Positions 1-5,636 of a stretch of DNA of 7,305 nt are shown piece after piece. Source of the DNA: CAZHJA01 sp964532865 (lineage in GTDB: Bacteria > Patescibacteriota > Microgenomatia > UBA1406 > GWC2-37-13). The position numbers and the translations under genes were made by a program. Positions within the stretch are counted from its first letter, which is position 1; each line of letters starts with the position of its first letter. The notes below the pieces were generated by a model. It saw only the letters and a program-made list of their open reading frames with translations. It did not search any database and had not been told where the DNA came from. The stretch is taken from NCBI GenBank assembly GCA_964532865.1, contig CAZHJA010000044.1, positions 1 through 7,305 of the forward strand. Direction: 5' to 3'.

Positions 1-9
1 GTTTTTTTT

Positions 10-68
10 ACTATCTTTTTTGGATTAGGTAAAACCCTTTTTCACTATCATTTTCGTTTAGGTAAGAC
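10..68. repeat. Imperfect direct repeat, two copies of about 25 nt
   Basis: Two copies at about 10-35 and 44-68 begin with ACTATC and end with TTAGGTAAAAC or TTAGGTAAGAC, joined by a T-rich core. The copies start 34 nt apart. The period is not a multiple of three, so a tandem protein repeat is unlikely. It could be a paired regulator site or the edge of a longer repeat cut by the window start. Confidence 0.4.
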
Positions 69-126
69 TATAACTTGTTTTTAAAATATATTTAATATAT
101 TGTTTTATTCTTAACTGTTTTTATTG

Positions 127-148
127 ATAGAATTTATAAATATTCTAT
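127..148. promoter_or_regulatory. 7-bp perfect inverted repeat flanking TTATAAAT, just before the first gene
   Basis: ATAGAAT (127-133) and ATTCTAT (142-148) are perfect inverted copies separated by 8 nt that read TTATAAAT. The right arm ends one base before the ATG at 150. The placement suits an operator, or an AU hairpin in the leader that covers the start of a gene with no visible Shine-Dalgarno site. The TATA-like core lies too close to the ATG (about 10 nt) to act as an archaeal TATA box for this start. Function is inferred from position only. Confidence 0.35.
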
Positions 149-149
149 T

Positions 150-419
150 ATGACTAAAGGCATAGAGAATAGATCAAATACAGTTCCTATAGATTCAACA
201 GTAGAGACCATTGAGCAAGTAGCAGAAAATGCAAAGCTTAGTCCGGAAGAAGTATCAGATTTGTTAGAAGTACTTGGTGGAGGAGGAGTTATTGGATTGA
301 TACGATTTGGAGCAGAACGATTAAGTAACGCTCTTGGAGACGACTGGCCAACGGAAACGGTTTATGAAGTAATATCCGGAACACGCCATAGAAATTTTCC
401 CCCAAATGGTAAAAAATAG
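150..419 (+). CDS. Unrecognised 89-aa protein, possibly helix-turn-helix-like
   Basis: I do not recognise this protein. It is soluble, acidic in the first two thirds and basic at the end, with no signal peptide or membrane segment. Predicted helical stretches at about residues 17-44 (STVETIEQVAEN, then LSPEEVSDLLEVL) are followed by a Gly-rich turn (four Gly at about 43-46) and a second helical stretch. The end, ETVYEVISGTRHRNFP (about residues 69-84), resembles the recognition-helix region of Cro/CI-type helix-turn-helix proteins, but this is a weak resemblance. The ATG at 150 is the only ATG that keeps most of the frame; it has no Shine-Dalgarno site and sits behind a 7-bp inverted repeat, so autoregulation by a DNA-binding product is conceivable. 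It stands alone, 72 nt before rubrerythrin. Confidence 0.55.
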   Translation: MTKGIENRSNTVPIDSTVETIEQVAENAKLSPEEVSDLLEVLGGGGVIGLIRFGAERLSNALGDDWPTETVYEVISGTRHRNFPPNGKK

Positions 420-438
420 ACATATATAACTATGCTTA

Positions 439-452
439 TTTGATAAAATAAT
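439..452 (+). promoter_or_regulatory. Candidate promoter of the rubrerythrin gene (extended -10-like box)
   Basis: TTTGATAAAATAAT matches 13 of 14 bases with the box at 2925-2938 before the five-gene run. Read as a bacterial extended -10 (TGA-TAAAAT, hexamer 444-449), transcription would start near 456 and leave a leader of about 36 nt that includes the ribosome site. No well-spaced -35 hexamer is evident. An alternative archaeal reading uses the TATA-like stretch at 422-429. Confidence 0.35.
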
Positions 453-475
453 GTTAAAAGATTTATTAATAAAAA

Positions 476-482
476 GGAGGTG
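476..482 (+). promoter_or_regulatory. Ribosome binding site of rubrerythrin
   Basis: GGAGGTG lies 9 nt before the ATG at 492 and fixes that start. Confidence 0.8.
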
Positions 483-491
483 TAATAAAAA

Positions 492-1076
492 ATGCAAAAA
501 ACAATTCAAAATTTAACTAAAGCTTTTATTGGTGAATCACAAGCAAGAAATCGTTATTCTTTTTATGCCAAGGTTGCAAGAAAAGAAGGCTTTGAACAAA
601 TTGCCGAAATCTTTCTTCAAACTGCCGAGCAAGAAAAAGAACACGCTAAAAGACTATTTGAGCATATACAGGAATTAAAAAAGAAAACAAAAGAAAAGCT
701 AAATGAAATTAAAGTTGAATTTTCTGCTCCAACGACTTATGGCAATACAATAGAAAACTTAAAGGCAGCTATTGCTGGTGAAAACTATGAATATACAAGT
801 ATGTATCCTGAATTTGCTAAAGTTGCAGAAAAAGAGGGGCTTATTAAAATCGCTAAAAGATTTAGTGCAATCGCTGTGTCAGAAAAACATCATGAAGAGC
901 GGTACAAAAAATTACTAAAAGAAGTAAAGGAAGGCTCAATTTTTAAGAAAAAAAAGAAAATTTGGTGGGTTTGTATGGAATGTGGATATGTTCATTTTGG
1001 TAAACAACCACCAACAAAATGCCCATCCTGCGATCATCCAAAAAGCTTTTATCAAGTCAAGTGCGAAAACTATTAA
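492..1076 (+). CDS. rbr: Rubrerythrin (di-iron peroxidase with C-terminal rubredoxin-like domain)
   Basis: Cytosolic non-haem di-iron protein that reduces hydrogen peroxide to water in anaerobes, with electrons arriving through its rubredoxin site. The ferritin-like four-helix domain covers about residues 1-146. All expected di-iron ligands are visible: E15, E48-x-x-H51, E97-x-x-E100 and E131-x-x-H134. After a Lys-rich hinge (152-156) comes a rubredoxin-like [Fe(SCys)4] domain with C161-x-x-C164 and C177-x-x-C180, ending in the family-typical CPSCDHPKSFYQVKCE. The 194-aa length is normal for classical rubrerythrin, so it looks complete and functional. It has its own candidate promoter and a strong ribosome site, and is followed by 177 nt of non-coding sequence, so it is probably a single-gene unit. 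Its presence implies an anaerobe or microaerophile that meets occasional oxidative stress. Electron donor is not visible here. Confidence 0.97.
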   Translation: MQKTIQNLTKAFIGESQARNRYSFYAKVARKEGFEQIAEIFLQTAEQEKEHAKRLFEHIQELKKKTKEKLNEIKVEFSAPTTYGNTIENLKAAIAGENYEYTSMYPEFAKVAEKEGLIKIAKRFSAIAVSEKHHEERYKKLLKEVKEGSIFKKKKKIWWVCMECGYVHFGKQPPTKCPSCDHPKSFYQVKCENY

Positions 1077-1218
1077 AATAAGCCATTTTGTATTTTTAAA
1101 TTATTTTAATAAGGTGGATTAATAGATCTTCAATCTGATTAGTGAATTTGTTGCATTTATTAAAGTACAAAATACTCCCAAGATTTAAAAATATAAATCA
1201 ATTAATTGTAGAATAGGC

Positions 1219-1247
1219 TTGCATGAGTTTATAAGTAATACTATACT
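1219..1247 (+). promoter_or_regulatory. Candidate promoter of the thioredoxin/CcdA-like gene; transcript probably leaderless
   Basis: TTGCAT (1219-1224) and TATACT (1242-1247) are separated by 17 nt, a bacterial sigma70-like arrangement that would start transcription near 1254, at the ATG itself. The archaeal alternative is TTTATAAG at 1228-1235, which also predicts a start close to the ATG. There is no Shine-Dalgarno site before this gene, in agreement with a leaderless message under both readings. Confidence 0.35.
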
Positions 1248-1253
1248 TTAAAA

Positions 1254-2918
1254 ATGATATTAAAAAAGAAATTTAATAAAATTTTATTTCTAAGTTTATT
1301 TCTAATTATCTTTTCTTTTCTTGTTCAGCAGGCCTCAGCTGAATCTTCAAACAAACAAGTTTGTACTGTTTATTTTACTTATGTAGGTTGTCCTAATTGT
1401 GCGCAAACTGATTCTATGATTTTGATGGATTGGACTAAAAAATATCCTAATTTAGTAGTTATTGAATATATGTGGGAGGGAGGAAACTGGGCAAATCCAA
1501 ATGCTAATTTATTGGGAGAATATGTAAGTAAATATCAATCTCAAGCTGCAGTTCCTCAACTTTTTATTAATCAAAATAATATTAAGTTAGGAGGATTATC
1601 AATACCTAAGGCAGAAGAAGATATTAAAAGTATGAAATCAAATCCATGTGTTTTATTAGAAGGAAGCACTTCTTTTGAAAATTTGGATTTGGGATATTTA
1701 AAGGCTTATCCAAAGGTTTGGACCAATCAAAGGATTTTAATTAAAAATAAAGAAGATAATAGTTGGATTTTTCAATGGAATGGAAAAGAAATATCTTCAC
1801 AAGCAGCAGGAAAAGAAAAAGCCAGTAGTAAATTACTAAAAGAACTGCTATTTACAGATGAAATAAATAAAAAACTTAATAATATAGATTTTGAAGTTGT
1901 AGAACCTCAGAAAGCTAAATTTTCAGGATCGGCCTTTTCTCCAGGAAGCCTTGTTCCTTATGTAGAGTTTGATAATGCAGTAAAACTTGAGCTTTCTAAA
2001 ACTTCTTCGCAACAGTCTCTATCTTCTCATCAAGAAAATAATAATAGCGATCAGAAATCATCAAAAGAAGTTGCGCTGCCTCTTATTGGGAAAATTAAAA
2101 GTGAGAATTTTTCTCTTCCAGTTCTTGCTTTTTTAATTGGTTTAGCTGATGGATTTAATCCTTGTGCTTTTTTTGTATTAACTTTTCTTCTTTCTGCTTT
2201 ACTGGGATTAGCTGGTTCAAGAAAAAAGATTTTTATTGTAGGCGGAATTTTTGTCTTCTTTTCCGCATTATTTTATTTCTTATTTATGGGAGCATGGCTT
2301 AATGTTTTCTTATTGGGCAAAGAGATTAATATCTTAACTGCAATTGCTGGGGCTATTGCAATATTTGCAGGATTACTCAATGTGAAAGATTATTTTTTCT
2401 TTCAAAAAGGAGTTTCTTTAACTCTTCCTAAAGATCAAAAACAGAAGTTTATACAGAGAGTAGAAGCATTAAGCAAGGCTAAATCATTATGGAGCTTAAT
2501 AATAAGTAGTATTGTAATTGCAGGAACTGTAAATTTCTATGAACTTCTTTGCACTTTTGGTTTTCCAATAGTATATACCAACATTTTAACTTCTAGGAAT
2601 CTTTCTAATCTGCAGTATTATGGTTATTTAATGCTTTACAGTTTAGTTTATATAATTCCACTAGTCGTAATAATTTTAATTTTCGGACTTACTTTAGGGA
2701 AAAGCAAGTTTAACGAGCTTTGGATTAAAAGACTAAAGCTAATTTCTGGTTTGATGATTCTTGGTTTAGGAGGAGTGTTAATTTTTAACCCTAAATTACT
2801 AGAAAGAGTAGAAATTGCTTTTGGACTTTTGTTTTTAGCAATAATAGTATCTGTTTTAATTATTTTCATTAACTCTTTTTATCAGAAGAGAAAAGATAAA
2901 TATAATGGTCAATATTAA
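1254..2918 (+). CDS. Secreted thioredoxin-like domain fused to a CcdA/DsbD-type membrane domain
   Basis: Probable envelope thiol-disulfide oxidoreductase that passes reducing (or oxidising) equivalents across the membrane. Residues 1-29 look like a signal peptide (Lys-rich start, hydrophobic core, ASA before E30), though it may stay as an anchor. The thioredoxin-fold domain (about 35-130) has the active site C46-P-N-C49 and a cis-proline region VPQLF at 100-104. Residues 133-247 form a soluble domain I do not recognise, followed by a Ser/Gln/Asn-rich linker (248-272). From about 288 to 543 there are some seven hydrophobic segments with the CcdA/DsbD pattern: a Cys after NP (C304) in the first and a second Cys (C433, in ELLCTFGFP) in the fourth, the likely membrane redox pair. 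C37 and C132 are the only other cysteines. Domain order differs from DsbD, where thioredoxin is C-terminal. It ends 48 nt before the five-gene run and might be co-transcribed with it. Substrate unknown. Confidence 0.85.
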   Translation: MILKKKFNKILFLSLFLIIFSFLVQQASAESSNKQVCTVYFTYVGCPNCAQTDSMILMDWTKKYPNLVVIEYMWEGGNWANPNANLLGEYVSKYQSQAAVPQLFINQNNIKLGGLSIPKAEEDIKSMKSNPCVLLEGSTSFENLDLGYLKAYPKVWTNQRILIKNKEDNSWIFQWNGKEISSQAAGKEKASSKLLKELLFTDEINKKLNNIDFEVVEPQKAKFSGSAFSPGSLVPYVEFDNAVKLELSKTSSQQSLSSHQENNNSDQKSSKEVALPLIGKIKSENFSLPVLAFLIGLADGFNPCAFFVLTFLLSALLGLAGSRKKIFIVGGIFVFFSALFYFLFMGAWLNVFLLGKEINILTAIAGAIAIFAGLLNVKDYFFFQKGVSLTLPKDQKQKFIQRVEALSKAKSLWSLIISSIVIAGTVNFYELLCTFGFPIVYTNILTSRNLSNLQYYGYLMLYSLVYIIPLVVIILIFGLTLGKSKFNELWIKRLKLISGLMILGLGGVLIFNPKLLERVEIAFGLLFLAIIVSVLIIFINSFYQKRKDKYNGQY

Positions 2919-2921
2919 AAC

Positions 2922-2938
2922 AGCTTTGATATAATAAT
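2922..2938 (+). promoter_or_regulatory. Candidate promoter of the five-gene run (extended -10 TGATATAAT)
   Basis: A perfect extended -10 sequence, TGATATAAT, lies at 2927-2935, with a weak -35-like TGGTCA at 2906-2911 (18-nt spacer). Transcription would start near 2942, giving a leader of about 25 nt that keeps the ribosome site at 2951-2959. Read as an archaeal TATA box, the same element would start transcription near 2957 and cut that site, so the bacterial reading fits better. AGCTTT directly before the box recurs before the box at 6742. Confidence 0.4.
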
Positions 2939-2950
2939 TTTATTACAAAA

Positions 2951-2959
2951 AGGAGGTGA
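2951..2959 (+). promoter_or_regulatory. Ribosome binding site of the zinc-ribbon-like gene
   Basis: AGGAGGTGA ends 7 nt before the ATG at 2967 and is among the strongest such sites in the window, marking the first gene of the run as well translated. Confidence 0.75.
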
Positions 2960-2966
2960 GGTAATT

Positions 2967-3161
2967 ATGCTAAGATTTAGAAGAGGTTTTGGTCAAGGGA
3001 AAGGGCGAGGAAGGATGAGTGGGCCATTTGCCTCTGGACCAGGCGGAATTTGTATTTGTACCAACCCAGAGTGTAAGAACACAGCTTCTCATCAAGCTGG
3101 TGTTCCTTGTTATCAGATAAAATGTCCTAAATGCGGGTCACCGATGATTAGGAAAGAATAG
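2967..3161 (+). CDS. Small Cys-rich zinc-ribbon or rubredoxin-like protein
   Basis: A 64-aa cytosolic protein with a basic, Gly/Arg-rich N-terminus (residues 1-19) followed by a compact Cys-rich part. Six cysteines are visible: C29, C31, C36, C48, C53 and C56, plus H42. The C-terminal C53-P-K-C56-G with the preceding C48 is a typical metal-binding knuckle, so zinc, iron or an Fe-S cluster could be held. The pattern of GPGG, then a CxC-type knuckle, GVPCYQ and CPKCG is, as I recall, common in small proteins next to NifX-family and MinD-ferredoxin genes in anaerobes; they have no established function. It is the first gene of the five-gene run; its stop codon touches the ribosome site of the next gene, which suggests translational coupling. 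A role as metal carrier or scaffold for the neighbouring NifX protein is an inference. Confidence 0.8.
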   Translation: MLRFRRGFGQGKGRGRMSGPFASGPGGICICTNPECKNTASHQAGVPCYQIKCPKCGSPMIRKE

Positions 3162-3167
3162 GAGGTG
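3161..3167 (+). promoter_or_regulatory. Ribosome binding site that decides the NifX-like start
   Basis: GGAGGTG overlaps the last base of the preceding stop codon and lies 6 nt before the ATG at 3174. A GTG in the same frame at 3165 would add three residues but is itself part of this site, so 3174 is the likely start. Confidence 0.75.
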
Positions 3168-3173
3168 AAAAAA

Positions 3174-3560
3174 ATGAAAATTGCAATTGCAACAGCAGGT
3201 AAAACTTTAGATAGTTTAGTTGATGCTCGTTTTGGTCGTTGTCCTTATTTTTTAATTATTGATAGTAATAGTAAAGAGTTTAAGGCAATTGAAAATACAG
3301 CAGGACAATCCTTCCAAGGTGCAGGTGTTTCTGCTGCTCAAATGATTGTTAATAAAGGTGTTAAAGCAGTAATTGCAGGTAATTTTGGTCCTAATGCAGT
3401 TCATGTTTTAAAAAATAGCAATATTAAGATTTTTAAAGGAATTTCTGGAATAATGGCAAAAAAAGCCTTGAGAGAATATGAAGAAGGGAAACTAAAGGAG
3501 ACAATTACAACTTCTAATAAAGATTTTAAAAGACCAAAAAAAGGGGAAGGAAGAAAATGA
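3174..3560 (+). CDS. NifX / orange-protein family protein (dinitrogenase Fe-Mo cofactor biosynthesis-like)
   Basis: A 128-aa cytosolic protein of the NifX/NafY/Orp family, ribonuclease-H-like fold proteins that bind metal-sulfur cofactors. The domain spans about residues 1-105, opening with MKIAIAT, then the family block DARFGRCPYF (17-26), a Gly/Ala stretch GAGVSAAQ, the strand-loop VKAVIAGNFGPNA, and a closing segment that ends in LREYEEGKLKE. The last 20 or so residues are a Lys-rich tail. C23 in the FGRCPYF block is the only cysteine and a possible cluster or metal ligand. No nitrogenase genes are present, so a nitrogen-fixation role is unlikely; the closest functional analogy is Desulfovibrio orange protein, which carries a Mo-Cu-sulfide cluster. 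ATG at 3174 is preferred over GTG at 3165 because of the ribosome site. Its stop overlaps the next start by ATGA. Confidence 0.9.
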   Translation: MKIAIATAGKTLDSLVDARFGRCPYFLIIDSNSKEFKAIENTAGQSFQGAGVSAAQMIVNKGVKAVIAGNFGPNAVHVLKNSNIKIFKGISGIMAKKALREYEEGKLKETITTSNKDFKRPKKGEGRK

Positions 3561-4804
3561 TAGATAAAAAAGAGAAACTTAAAAAAGGGCAAAAAGTAGC
3601 AGGAACAGCTATTTGGCTAGAGGGAGCTTTAGTTATAGCTAAAACAATTATTGGTTTGTTATCAGGAAGCTTAGTTCTTATTACTGACGCAATTCATAGC
3701 GGTTCTGATATTTTATCAATTATAGCTTCTTGGTTTGGCTTGAAAATAGCTCAAAGAAAAGCTGATCAACGTTTTCCTTATGGTTATTACAAAGCAGAAA
3801 ATATAGGGACATTAATTATTTCTTTCTTAATTATCTACGCTTTCTATGTTATGTTTACCCAAGGCTGTACAAGGTTATTTTCTTTTTCTCAAATTAAAAT
3901 TCCACTACTTGCTCTTGGGATTTCATTATTTGATGCTTTAGTTATGTTTTTTTTTGGAAAGTATGAAATTAAGATAGGAAAACAAGTTAATGCTCAGAGT
4001 TTAGTTGCTTTGGGCAAGGAAAATAAAACTCATATTTTTTCTTCATTAGCTGTTTTTATTGGAACTTTATCTGCTTATTTTAAGATTCCATATATTGAAG
4101 GAGGAATTACCATTGCAATTTCCCTTTTGATTTTAAAAATTGGCTTATCAGTTGCAAAAGATTCTGTTTTAGCTTTAATGGACGTTAGTCCAAGTAAAGA
4201 GATTGAACAGAGAATAGTTGATGAGATAGAATCAGTTCCTGGAGTTGAGGAGTTTTTTGATCTTCGTTTAAGAAAATCAGGGCCATTTATTTTTGGCGAA
4301 ACAAAAATAGGGATTAGAAAATTTGTTGACGTTATGCGTGCTCATGAAATTGCAGATAGTATTGAAGAGAAAATTAAGAAAAAAGTACCTCAAGTAGATT
4401 CTTTTACTATACATATTGAGCCATTTAAAAGTGATTTTCAGCATCTAGTTATTCCTATTTCTGAAAAAAAAGGTTTGGATTCTAAAGTAACAAATTCCTT
4501 TGGTCGAGCCCCCTATTTTTTATTTATAAATCTTAAAGGTAATGAAATTAAAGGCTTTTATATTCTACAAAACCCTTATAAAGACAAATCTATTAGAGCA
4601 GGATTTGCTGCTTCAAAATTAATTACTAAACAAAAAAGTGAGATTTTAATTACTAATCAAATTGGTGAAATTTCTTTTTATACATTAAGAGATAATTTGA
4701 TTGATGTTTATCAATCTAGTGGTGGGACAGTTAAAAACATAGTTAACCAATTTATTAAAGGTAAATTAATTAAGCTTAAGAAAGCTACTAGGAAAAAAGA
4801 TTAA
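3557..4804 (+). CDS. Cation diffusion facilitator (CDF) transporter with C-terminal NifX-like domain
   Basis: Membrane protein expected to export a divalent metal (Zn, Fe, Mn or similar) by proton exchange. About six hydrophobic segments fill residues 17-200. TM2 carries H47-x-x-x-D51, matching the first half of the transport site. In TM5, where YiiP has HxxxD, this protein has E155-x-x-x-H159. The cytosolic CDF domain (about 210-290) aligns well with YiiP through DLRLRKSGP and AHEIAD to IHIEP; H263, H286 and E288 are kept, while the YiiP metal ligands H232 and H248 appear as F234 and K250. Residues about 294-405 form a second NifX-like domain with SFGRAPYF (314-321), lacking the Cys of the neighbouring stand-alone protein. 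Normal CDF proteins are near 300 aa, so the extra 120 aa is a true fusion; no frameshift or linker of repeats is seen. The start overlaps the previous stop (ATGA), with a purine-rich site just before. Metal specificity cannot be read off. Confidence 0.92.
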   Translation: MIDKKEKLKKGQKVAGTAIWLEGALVIAKTIIGLLSGSLVLITDAIHSGSDILSIIASWFGLKIAQRKADQRFPYGYYKAENIGTLIISFLIIYAFYVMFTQGCTRLFSFSQIKIPLLALGISLFDALVMFFFGKYEIKIGKQVNAQSLVALGKENKTHIFSSLAVFIGTLSAYFKIPYIEGGITIAISLLILKIGLSVAKDSVLALMDVSPSKEIEQRIVDEIESVPGVEEFFDLRLRKSGPFIFGETKIGIRKFVDVMRAHEIADSIEEKIKKKVPQVDSFTIHIEPFKSDFQHLVIPISEKKGLDSKVTNSFGRAPYFLFINLKGNEIKGFYILQNPYKDKSIRAGFAASKLITKQKSEILITNQIGEISFYTLRDNLIDVYQSSGGTVKNIVNQFIKGKLIKLKKATRKKD

Positions 4805-4811
4805 TTAAAAT

Positions 4812-5636
4812 ATGATTAAAATTGCAATTACTGGTGGAAAAGGGGGAACTGGAAAGTCAACAATTTCCGTTCTTTTAGCCAACAAATTAAGAAAAGAAGG
4901 CAAAAAGGTTATTCTTTGTGATTGTGATGTTGAATGCCCAAATGATTATTTACTGCTTAAACAGAAACTAAAAAAACCAAAAGAAAAAGTTTATGCCCAG
5001 TTTCCAAAACTTGATAAAGAAAAATGTCAAAAATGTGGTTTATGTGTAAAAAATTGCCGTTCAAATGCTATTTTTCAAGCTCCAGGCAAATTTCCTATTT
5101 TTCTTCATGAGCTTTGCTCAGGTTGTGGATTATGTTGGCACATTTGTCCTCATAAGGCAATAAGTATTGAGAAAAAGGTAATTGGTGAGATTATTGAAAA
5201 TAAGGTTAATGAAAACTTTTATTTGGTAACGGGTCGTTCAATAGGAGTAGTTGATGAGACTGGACCGATTGTTACTAAAACAAAAAACCATGCTTTAAAA
5301 CTTGTTAAAAAAGTAAAAGCAGATTATTGCCTGTTTGATACTTCAGTAGGCTTGCATTGTGGAGTTATTAGGGCTTTGCTTAATGTTGATTTAGCACATG
5401 TTGTTACTGAACCAACTCCATTAGGAGCTCATGATTTAAGATTAATTTTAAAACTTCTGGCAATTTTAAAAGTTCAAAGCAAAATTGTTATTAATCAAAC
5501 AGATTTAGGAGATATAGGGTTAATTAATAAAATTGCAAAAAAAACAAAAACAAACATAATTTACAAAGTCCCCTATTCATATAAAATAGTTAAAGCATAT
5601 TCAAATGGTAAATTAGGAGAAATTAATATTTTATGA
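4812..5636 (+). CDS. MinD/Mrp-type P-loop ATPase with inserted ferredoxin domain (first copy)
   Basis: Cytosolic ATPase of the MinD/ParA/Mrp (SIMIBI) class with a 2x[4Fe-4S] ferredoxin inserted after the second motif. The deviant Walker A is GGKGGTGKST (8-17), with signature K10 and K15; the A' motif is DCDVECPN (37-44). The ferredoxin insert holds C72-C75-C78-C82 and C102-C105-C108-C112, each CxxCxxCxxxC; the first lacks the usual following Pro (R83), the second has P113. Walker B is probably at D176 in FDTSVGLHCGV, where the sister gene has DSPGGTGCPV, so this copy has drifted around the switch region. TEPTPLGAHD and KIVINQTD are further family blocks. Length 274 aa is normal for the group. 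It starts 7 nt after the transporter without a strong ribosome site, implying translational coupling. Likely works as a hetero-pair with the next gene, as DVU2103/DVU2104 do in the Desulfovibrio Orp complex. Confidence 0.92.
   Translation: MIKIAITGGKGGTGKSTISVLLANKLRKEGKKVILCDCDVECPNDYLLLKQKLKKPKEKVYAQFPKLDKEKCQKCGLCVKNCRSNAIFQAPGKFPIFLHELCSGCGLCWHICPHKAISIEKKVIGEIIENKVNENFYLVTGRSIGVVDETGPIVTKTKNHALKLVKKVKADYCLFDTSVGLHCGVIRALLNVDLAHVVTEPTPLGAHDLRLILKLLAILKVQSKIVINQTDLGDIGLINKIAKKTKTNIIYKVPYSYKIVKAYSNGKLGEINIL

Noticed and set aside
1111..1117. AAGGTGG resembling a ribosome site in the 1077-1253 gap
   Set aside because: No start codon with a sizeable frame follows it; the next ATG (1223) runs into a stop after two further codons.
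1085..1191. Inverted pairs ATTTTGTA/TACAAAAT (1085-1092, 1166-1173) and TTTTTAAAT/ATTTAAAAA (1093-1101, 1183-1191) between rubrerythrin and the thioredoxin-like gene
   Set aside because: The two pairs are not nested, the loops are over 70 nt and the arms are AT-only, so no credible hairpin or RNA structure follows.
3165..3173. GTG start giving three extra residues to the NifX-like protein
   Set aside because: The GTG is the end of the GGAGGTG ribosome site; the ATG at 3174 has correct spacing and matches the usual family N-terminus MKIAIA.
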